Origin: Ensifer sesbaniae
GTDB lineage: Bacteria > Pseudomonadota > Alphaproteobacteria > Rhizobiales > Rhizobiaceae
DNA length: 64,000 nt
NCBI RefSeq assembly: GCF_013283665.1
Contig: NZ_JABEKU010000001.1
Span: 2,356,001 to 2,420,000 of the forward strand
Reading direction: 5' to 3'
The translations under genes were made by a program, and so were the position numbers. Shown here piece after piece: positions 58,413 to 64,000 of the stretch (position 1 is the stretch's first letter; each line of letters opens with the position of its first letter). The notes under the pieces were generated by a model, which worked only from the letters and a program-made list of their open reading frames with translations, had not been told where the DNA came from and ran no database searches.

Positions 58413-58613
58413 GGCTTGTCTCCATGGAAGTGCGGGCCGCAAGCTTCCCTATTGTTCCTGATGTCGATGGAATGCGCGGAGCCGCGCGCGGGGACGCGCC
58501 CTGGCTGGCAGCGCGCGCCTTGCCGCGGGCGGCATGCCGACCTGTCGGACAGCGCTGAAAGACGCCATCGACAGACGGCATGGCGTAAGGCAAGGAGGCC
58601 TGGATCGGCGCCC

Positions 58614-60146
58614 CTATCGCTTCTTCCGTCCGGCGGCAAAAAGCCGGCCGTAGTCGACGCGGCGCATGCCGTCGGCCCCGCGGCTGACGGCATCGGGGCG
58701 GGTTCTCTCCACCTCCTGCGCCATTACGCCAAGATGCTTCGGGCCACTGCCGGGCTCGCCCTTGTAGCGGTATTCGTACAGCGAATGCCCGTCGAGCGTG
58801 CCGACCCGTTTGATGTCCTTCTTTAGGCGGCGGTCCGAGACGTTCTTGCCAAAGGGCAGCATGCCGAACAGATTGCCAAGCGCGCCGCTGGCGGCGCTTT
58901 GGCGCGTTCGATAGGCGTCAAGCTCTCCCTGATACTTGTTCTGCACCAGCCCGGCATAGTCCACCGGCTCGATCCGTTGCCCCTGTGTCGGCACGAAATT
59001 CGGGTTGCTAACCTGGGCGCCGGAAAGCAGACTCGAGATCTCGTTGATCGGCTGGTTGCGCTGGGCATACATCTCGTTGAGATATTGCGTCCGCGCCGCA
59101 TTCTGTGCCGCAAGTTGCGCCTGCTGCGCGTTGAAACTCTGATCCTTCAGCGCGTTGTTGGCGGCGGTCGTCGACTGGTTGTTCTGGTGCATCTGCTGCA
59201 AGGCGTCATTGCCGAAGCCGACAGCAGCGAGCGCCTGGTTGAAATTCTGCTGCTGCGCGGCATTTGCCAACTGAAGGTTGTTGGCGTTCTGGGTGTACTG
59301 CTGGTTCTGCGCCTGGTTGGCGAACTGGCCGCCTTGCAGCATCTGGCCGTAGGCCTGCTGCTGTGCCGCATTCTCGAAGGCCGCCGCCTGCTGCGAAAGA
59401 CCCACGAGCCGGGATTGCTCCTGCCCGGCATTGAGAATGGCTCCGAACCGGGCGTCGTTTGCCTGCCGGTTTGCCTGGTCGATTGCCCGGTTATAGGCTT
59501 CCGAGCCCGGCTGTAAGCCCTGGTTGGCAAGCTGTGTCTCCAGCGCCGCCCGGTCTCGGTCGAGCTGCGGGTTCATGCGCGCCATCAGCGCATCCTCATA
59601 GCGCTTCGTGTCGAAGTTCGTCTCGTAGCTGCGCCTGATGTCACCCGCATTGCCGAGCGAGCTCTGTATCGCTCCGGCGTTGGCGACCGCCCCTTGAGCG
59701 CGGCCCGTACTGGGCAGCGTCGTCTGCAGCGCCGGGCCGGGAGCGTATTGCTGATACTGCGGCAGGTTGATTGCGTTGGGGTTGCCGGCCGCCGGTGCGC
59801 CGGAAAGATCGAGCGGTCGCCCCAGCAGATCGTTCAACCGTGCCGACTGGCTGTTGGCGAGCGTCGCCATGTTCTTTTCGGCGGCGTCCGTCTGGTCCTT
59901 GATCGCCTGCTGTGCCGGCGAGAGCGTCTGCGTCGCCGTCCAGGTGGGAATGTCGTAGAAAGCGCCGCTCGACGGGTCCTTCCACTTGGTACTGCCCGTC
60001 TGCGAATAGGTCAGGCTGCCGTCGGGCGTCACTTGGTTGACATTGCCGAGGGTGCCATTGGCAATGGCGGTGCCGATGTTGGTCGCGGTCTGCGCCGCCG
60101 CGGTCGCGCGCGGATCCGGCGGCTTAGGAGCTTTGGGTTTTCCCAT
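58614..60146 (-). CDS. Phage tail protein with C-terminal S74 intramolecular chaperone
   Basis: This 510-residue protein has a Gln/Asn/Ala-rich, helical middle (about 150-400) and a C-terminal S74 chaperone domain: SDRRLKKDIKRVGTLDGHSLYEYRYKGEP and HLGVMAQEVERTRPDAV. In that family the Ser-Asp-x-(R/K)-L-K start is the self-cleavage site. The middle resembles virion or ejection proteins. It starts MGKPKAPKPPDP at 60146. A gap of 201 bp (58413-58613) with no convincing gene separates it from the fibre. Confidence 0.78.
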   Translation of the reverse strand: MGKPKAPKPPDPRATAAAQTATNIGTAIANGTLGNVNQVTPDGSLTYSQTGSTKWKDPSSGAFYDIPTWTATQTLSPAQQAIKDQTDAAEKNMATLANSQSARLNDLLGRPLDLSGAPAAGNPNAINLPQYQQYAPGPALQTTLPSTGRAQGAVANAGAIQSSLGNAGDIRRSYETNFDTKRYEDALMARMNPQLDRDRAALETQLANQGLQPGSEAYNRAIDQANRQANDARFGAILNAGQEQSRLVGLSQQAAAFENAAQQQAYGQMLQGGQFANQAQNQQYTQNANNLQLANAAQQQNFNQALAAVGFGNDALQQMHQNNQSTTAANNALKDQSFNAQQAQLAAQNAARTQYLNEMYAQRNQPINEISSLLSGAQVSNPNFVPTQGQRIEPVDYAGLVQNKYQGELDAYRTRQSAASGALGNLFGMLPFGKNVSDRRLKKDIKRVGTLDGHSLYEYRYKGEPGSGPKHLGVMAQEVERTRPDAVSRGADGMRRVDYGRLFAAGRKKR

Positions 60147-60151
60147 GGTGC

Positions 60152-60598
60152 CTACCTCTGGTTGGCGGGGTGCGCCCGCCATTGGTTGTCTGTGAGTGTG
60201 AAGATGATTTCCGCTTCAGCCCGCCCACGAAGGCGGGGAATTCGGTGCGGCGTGAAACCGAACCGTTCGGCAATCGCGATCATGCCGGCATTGCGCTCGG
60301 AAACCCTGAGCACGACCATCTGGCAGCCGATCTCCTGGAGCGGATAGCCGAACATGCCCTTGAGCACCGGCCGCGTCAGCCAGCGTCTGCTGGTGGAAGC
60401 CGCCGACAGTTCGATAACACCGGCCTCCGGCGCAAAATTGTGAAACACCACGCCAGCCAGGAGCGCGTCGCCTTCGACGACGCCCATGGTGGTAAAGTCC
60501 GCAAAGCCGCGTTCGCAGCCGGCGATGTGGCGGGCCACGAAGTCCGCGATCGATTGGTTCACCGTGGGGTTGCCGGCACCACCCCAGACGATCCTCAT
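60152..60598 (-). CDS. GNAT-fold N-acetyltransferase encoded in the phage structural run
   Basis: The 148-residue protein has a GNAT pattern: FADFTTMGVVEGDALLAGVVFHNF, RPVLKGMFGYPLQEIGCQMVVLRVSERNAGMIAIAERFGFTPHRIPR with the acetyl-CoA region and the Arg-Asn-x-x-(A/M)-x-x-x-x-E helix. It overlaps the upstream gene by 4 bp, so it is part of the structural operon. It may modify a virion or host protein. Similar genes are seen in some podoviruses. Confidence 0.8.
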   Translation of the reverse strand: MRIVWGGAGNPTVNQSIADFVARHIAGCERGFADFTTMGVVEGDALLAGVVFHNFAPEAGVIELSAASTSRRWLTRPVLKGMFGYPLQEIGCQMVVLRVSERNAGMIAIAERFGFTPHRIPRLRGRAEAEIIFTLTDNQWRAHPANQR

Positions 60599-62211
60599 GC
60601 ACTCGCCTCCCCGGCCTCGACCTGCAGCGTCGCAAGATCCACTTCCAGATCGAGCCTTGCCGCTCCACCGGATGTGATGGCGCAACCGACTGCCAGCATG
60701 TCGCCTGACGCCCGCACATTCTGCCGAAAACTGTAGCGAAGCTGCTGCGTCAGCGAGTCCCAAACCGCCTTGTCCCACAGTCCGACATCCCAATCGGAGG
60801 ATGCGGCATCGCCAGCCGTCACGCTGGTGGCCGCAGGGATCGACCGGTCGAAGTCCGCTCGAGCAAAAAGCCGCACTTTCGGTTTGCTTTTCGCCCGGAA
60901 GAACATGTGGGCGAGCGTGGCTTGCGCGCGCTGGCCAAACCGGCCAGAGGGTGCAAACTGTGAGAGATAGGCGGCCGTAAAGGTCAACCCGTCGTCGGTC
61001 CCCGTCGTATCGCCCTGCCAGCAAAAGCCGGCGTCGGCGCCGAAGAACAGCCCGCCCTGCAGCGTCTCGTAGCAGCTCGCCCGCCAATTGCTGATCGTCG
61101 ACCAGCGGCCGCTGAGCACATTGAGCACGAATGTCGTATCCGCGACGACGCTGTTGCCGGGAAAGGCGATGAAGACCAGGTTCTGTTCGGGCCATTGCTT
61201 CACCACCCAGCCGGCGCCGGTGGCATTCGCCGCCCGCCGCCAGTCGTCCTCGATCGGGCGCGAAACAGAAACCTGGCTGAGCGCCTGGCGATCGCGCTGG
61301 AACACCTGCGAAATCGGCGTCAGCCCGTCGCTGGTGGCAATCAGGATATCGCCGCCGGCGCGGATCCAGGCGTTCTTGCCGAGCGGCCTGCCGATCTGGT
61401 AGACGCCCTTCAGTGCAAAGCTGTTGGCGTCACTCGGGTCGGAACCGGCATAGACCGCCACCTCCCCTTCGGTCGAGACGAAGACGCAGAGATCGGAAAG
61501 GCCGTCGCCGCTTTCGAGCGACCAGGAAAAGCCCGTCAGCAGCGAGCCGCCCTTCTTCATCACGCCGCCCAGCGGAAACAGCGCCGCCGCCCCGCCGATC
61601 ACGTTGACCGGCAGATAATAGGCGTCGAGGGTGGCATTCTTCAAAAAGAACTGCCGGTTCTTGAACAGCCAGCCGTAGTTGAGCTGCGCCATGGTGGTCG
61701 CGTCGGGAAAGGTGATCGCCGGCGTCGTCGCCCAGGTGCTGCCATTGTACACCCGGCGCTGATCGGCGCCGTTGAGGCAGATGAGGAAGGAGTTGCCCGC
61801 ATTGGTGTGCTGGAAGGTGCACCAGTCGCCGCCCGAAAGTCCGCTGACGGCGGCTGCCGTCGTCACGGGCGGTGCGGCCGGCGAGGTCATGTCGTAGATC
61901 GCCGTATCCGTCGCCATGAAGAGCTTCTCCGTGGCGCCGTATTTGTATTTGAAGGCACTGCGGATCGTGCCGCCGTCGGCCACCCGCCCCCGCTTCTGCG
62001 AACCGCCGCGAATGCGGCAGCCGACGAGCGTCGGGAAAAAGTTGCGCAGAACGCTCGCCGATCCTGGTTGCTGTGCCGCCATGTCGGCCGTCGTCACGAG
62101 CCCGTTTTTCGGCGCCGGGAAGGTGATCGGCTGCGAGGTCTGCTGCCGCCCGATGCTGGTTGCGCCGCGATTGTTCTGGCCGACGCGTCCAGGCCTTACG
62201 TCCACTCTCAT
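60595..62211 (-). CDS. Phage tail hub / stabilisation protein-like
   Basis: This 538-residue protein has a repeated strand pattern (blade-like; YNGSTWATTPAITFPD, VAVYAGSDPSDANSFALKG, GAGWVVKQWPEQNLVFIAFP), in keeping with P22 gp10-like beta-propeller tail proteins. Position between adaptor and fibre genes supports it, but the assignment is by layout. Overlaps both neighbours by 4 bp (ATGA). Confidence 0.6.
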   Translation of the reverse strand: MRVDVRPGRVGQNNRGATSIGRQQTSQPITFPAPKNGLVTTADMAAQQPGSASVLRNFFPTLVGCRIRGGSQKRGRVADGGTIRSAFKYKYGATEKLFMATDTAIYDMTSPAAPPVTTAAAVSGLSGGDWCTFQHTNAGNSFLICLNGADQRRVYNGSTWATTPAITFPDATTMAQLNYGWLFKNRQFFLKNATLDAYYLPVNVIGGAAALFPLGGVMKKGGSLLTGFSWSLESGDGLSDLCVFVSTEGEVAVYAGSDPSDANSFALKGVYQIGRPLGKNAWIRAGGDILIATSDGLTPISQVFQRDRQALSQVSVSRPIEDDWRRAANATGAGWVVKQWPEQNLVFIAFPGNSVVADTTFVLNVLSGRWSTISNWRASCYETLQGGLFFGADAGFCWQGDTTGTDDGLTFTAAYLSQFAPSGRFGQRAQATLAHMFFRAKSKPKVRLFARADFDRSIPAATSVTAGDAASSDWDVGLWDKAVWDSLTQQLRYSFRQNVRASGDMLAVGCAITSGGAARLDLEVDLATLQVEAGEASA

Positions 62212-62810
62212 GATGCCCCCCGGTCGGCGTTGAGTTCCTGCAGCAGATTCGCCTCGAACTCGGCGAGGCTGTCGTCAAAGGGCAACCCCTTCTGCCGCTT
62301 CCAGCGCCACAGAATGCCCTTGCCCAGCAGCCGCTCGGGAAACAGTGTCCGGTCGTCATCCGCCTGCAGCGTGTTGCGCTCCTCGAAGGGGTCGCCCAGC
62401 ACCCAGTTCTTCGAGATGTAGTCGACGATGGCTCCGACGCCTGCTGACGCTGGCAAGAACAGCATCTGGTTGTCCCGCAGGAAGAAATAGGGCTGCGCCG
62501 AAGCGGTGCTCGTGGCGACCGCCCATTGCGAGCTGTTGGTGATCGGGCGAAAAAAGCCGCCGGATGCGGTGCGCACGGCGCCGCCCGGCGTCAGCCGCTG
62601 ACAGTCGGCCGGAAGGGTCAGCGGCGAGAGGATCGCCATATGCTGCTTCAGCAGGCGCCGCCAGTCGCCGCGGCGGGCAATCTCCTCGCCCGCCTCCTGC
62701 GCCAGCGCCACCATCGTCTGGGCATTGGGATCGTTGGAGCCGTAGATGCTGTCGAAGCGGTCGAGCGAAACGATATCGCAGACCTCGTTGATTGCCGAAA
62801 GCAAGGTCAT
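62208..62810 (-). CDS. Phage structural protein, connector/tail type
   Basis: A soluble protein of 200 residues, helical at the start (AINEVCDIVSLDRFDSIYG, AQEAGEEIARRGDWRRLLKQ) and strand-rich later. Its form recalls small tail-tube or connector proteins of podoviruses. It is coupled to both neighbours by 4-bp overlaps. Specific role not readable. Confidence 0.6.
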   Translation of the reverse strand: MTLLSAINEVCDIVSLDRFDSIYGSNDPNAQTMVALAQEAGEEIARRGDWRRLLKQHMAILSPLTLPADCQRLTPGGAVRTASGGFFRPITNSSQWAVATSTASAQPYFFLRDNQMLFLPASAGVGAIVDYISKNWVLGDPFEERNTLQADDDRTLFPERLLGKGILWRWKRQKGLPFDDSLAEFEANLLQELNADRGAS

Positions 62811-63406
62811 GGTGTCACTCCTGCGACAGTCATTTGCGCGTCGCCCCAGCGGGCGCGCTCGTCGGCAACACCGAGCCCCGCAAGCGCCGACATTTTCAGC
62901 TGTTGTGCCGCGCCTGCCTTGCCGGCGTCGCGCTCCCAGATGGCGATCTCCTCGACCAGCCCGTAGAGATATACGTCAGGCGCCCTTTCGAGCAGCCAGT
63001 TGACGGGGTTCTCCGCCGTCAGCGGAGGGATCTTGCGATAATAGATCATGGTGAGACCGTAGCTTCCCGCTGGGAAAGGCTTGATCCTGTTGCCGACGAT
63101 CGCATAGCCGAGTCGGCCACAGGCTTCGGCCAGATTGCTCTCAGCCAATTGCTGCAAGGCCATGGCACGGATCGGCCGGCCGCTCGCGCTCAGCACTTGT
63201 CGCGCCTCGACAAAATCCGCAGGCAGCGGCGCATCGCCTTCGACGACGGTGATCGCCGCCGTTGCTTCCATATCGCTCACGCGCAGCATCCGGTTGAGTT
63301 TCAGCTCGGCAAGGCCGAGAAATCGCGGAAAGAGGTGGGCGATGTCGTTACGGCCGCTGTATTCTCCGGCATCGACGAGCAATGCGGCATAGTCTGCAAT
63401 GCTCAT
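62807..63406 (-). CDS. Phage adaptor-like protein
   Basis: The 199-residue protein has IAHLFPRFLGLAELKLNRMLRVSD, ADFVEARQVLS and LTMIYYRKIPPLTAENPVNWLLERAPDVYLYGLVEEIAIWERD, the order seen in SU10/P22-like head-tail adaptor proteins (DFVE and YYRKIP motifs). AAGGAGG precedes ATG 63406. It overlaps neighbours by 4 bp. Confidence 0.68.
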   Translation of the reverse strand: MSIADYAALLVDAGEYSGRNDIAHLFPRFLGLAELKLNRMLRVSDMEATAAITVVEGDAPLPADFVEARQVLSASGRPIRAMALQQLAESNLAEACGRLGYAIVGNRIKPFPAGSYGLTMIYYRKIPPLTAENPVNWLLERAPDVYLYGLVEEIAIWERDAGKAGAAQQLKMSALAGLGVADERARWGDAQMTVAGVTP

Positions 63407-63726
63407 AGCCGGCCCTCCTTGGTGCGCCAGGCACGATTGTCGCCGTCGTTGAGGAAGCGTTTGACGAAGCGGTCGTCGCCTTCCGAATGCGCCGTCACCA
63501 GGCCAGAGGCATGCGCAATGTTGAGTGGGACCGAGGCGACGCGGTGCCAATCGCCGCGCCAGGCCTTCTCGGCGCTGTTGCGCACGTCCCGGTTTTCGCT
63601 GAGCAGATTGTCGACGGGATAATCGACGCGATAGACATCCTTCTCCCCGTCGAAGAGGTGCCAGACCGAGCGGCCCGTCATCCGGTCATGATCGTAGAGC
63701 GTCCAGGCTCCGTCGCGGATCAGCAT
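63403..63726 (-). CDS. Phage protein of unknown function
   Basis: A 107-residue soluble basic protein with several aromatic and charged residues (ACRW pattern WRGDWHRVASVPLN). No family recognised. Overlaps the next gene by 4 bp and lies 3 bp after the small gene upstream. Confidence 0.6.
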   Translation of the reverse strand: MLIRDGAWTLYDHDRMTGRSVWHLFDGEKDVYRVDYPVDNLLSENRDVRNSAEKAWRGDWHRVASVPLNIAHASGLVTAHSEGDDRFVKRFLNDGDNRAWRTKEGRL

Positions 63727-63729
63727 CGC

Positions 63730-63897
63730 TCACTCTCCCGGCAAGGGATCGGCGCGCTCGGCCTTGCCGGCGGCAATCAGCGCCTTCGCCTCCTCCAGGC
63801 TGAGCGATACGACGGCCCCGGCCACTGTTCGCTCGCCATCCTGGAGCCAGACATCGTAGACGAGGCGGACAGGCACCGATTTCTTTGCTTCGGTCAT
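63730..63897 (-). CDS. Small phage protein (55 aa)
   Basis: A frame of 55 residues with GGAG seven bases ahead of its ATG. It has a strand pair (VPVRLVYDVWLQDGERTV) and a helical end (SLSLEEAKALIAAGKAERA), the pattern of small ribosome-bound or head-associated phage proteins ending in a '...LIAAGKAERAD' motif. A real small gene is likely, given the tight spacing with the next gene. Confidence 0.7.
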   Translation of the reverse strand: MTEAKKSVPVRLVYDVWLQDGERTVAGAVVSLSLEEAKALIAAGKAERADPLPGE

Positions 63898-63910
63898 CGA
63901 TTTCTCCATG

Positions 63911-63938
63911 AAAAAAGGCGGCTCCGAAGAACCGCCTT
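63911..63938 (-). terminator. Rho-independent terminator, minus strand
   Basis: AAGGCGG and CCGCCTT pair around a 10-base loop, followed by TTTTTT on the minus strand. It ends the transcript of the gene at the right edge and may lower expression of the genes that follow. Confidence 0.75.
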
Positions 63939-63946
63939 GCCAATGA

Positions 63947-64000
63947 TCATTCGTTTTTTTGAACCGCGCTGCGGCGGCCGTGGAAGCGCGGCGTGCACCA
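63947..64000 (-). CDS. C-terminus of a phage gene cut by the window edge (partial)
   Basis: A frame entering from the right edge ends with TGA at 63947-63949, giving 17 residues rich in Arg and Trp. It lies just before a terminator, in the place where a head protein gene would be. Identity unknown. Confidence 0.35.
   Translation of the reverse strand, partial: WCTPRFHGRRSAVQKNE

Noticed and set aside
57952..58593. Possible minus-strand gene in the gap between two tail genes
   Set aside because: Mostly overlaps the tail fibre gene in another frame; Arg/Pro-rich shadow composition.
56733..60146. Diversity-generating retroelement in the tail genes
   Set aside because: No reverse transcriptase, no template/variable repeat pair seen.
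1..64000. CRISPR array, rRNA or tRNA genes
   Set aside because: No regularly spaced repeats, no tRNA T-loop/anticodon pattern and no rRNA sequence noticed on either strand.

Overview
The window looks like chromosome of a Rhizobiales bacterium, most likely Sinorhizobium/Ensifer or a close relative. It is GC-rich and dense. It carries several copies of a ~101-bp palindromic intergenic element of the RIME kind, and families typical of rhizobia (BA14K, DUF1127, DUF1515, DUF1636, AspT/AsdA, an MloK1-like channel). No rRNA, tRNA or CRISPR array was seen. All product calls come from reading motifs and family resemblance; no database search was run.

Layout. 1-6.5 kb: a one-carbon cluster (virulence-factor domain protein, MetV-like Cys-rich protein, MetF-type reductase, methyl-THF:corrinoid methyltransferase, two small proteins, RamA/RACo-like corrinoid activator) that resembles the methyl branch of acetogens and probably runs oxidatively from a methyl-corrinoid protein to methylene-THF. 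6.9-9.1 kb: small proteins, a BA14K protein, a candidate sRNA, and an ArsR-SRPBCC pair with a clear operator. 9.2-14.7 kb: a polar amino-acid ABC transporter and M20D amidohydrolase operon, divergent from a GntR regulator. 14.9-22.4 kb: small enzymes and regulators, including a VIT/CCC1-family gene broken by an intergenic element. 22.4-30.6 kb: signalling genes (REC-REC-GGDEF, REC-REC, cyclic-nucleotide-gated K+ channel, class III nucleotidyl cyclase).

30.9-38.6 kb: a DUF3772 MscS channel, a DUF924 protein, and a FecBCD-type transporter with a DUF1636 gene under a cobalamin riboswitch, so the system probably moves a corrinoid or cobalt compound. 39.6-46.8 kb: an aspartate-alanine module (AspT, aspartate 4-decarboxylase AsdA, second AspT) facing an SLC13-type transporter. 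47-54.3 kb: a LysR/RidA/old-yellow-enzyme set, two Tat-exported hydrolases and a GlxA-type regulator.

54.4-64.0 kb: the late end of a podovirus-like prophage read leftward. It holds adaptor and tail genes, a GNAT gene inside the structural run, an S74-chaperone tail protein, a tail fibre, and a lysis cassette (GH19 endolysin, holin, overlapping spanin genes). It stops at a strong bidirectional terminator next to host genes. No integrase or att site is in view.

The main functional link is B12: a corrinoid-dependent C1 cluster at one end and a B12-riboswitch-controlled importer in the middle. The main genome-dynamics signal is the repeat family, which sits against the start of the C1 operon, between asdA and the second aspT, and inside a transporter gene.
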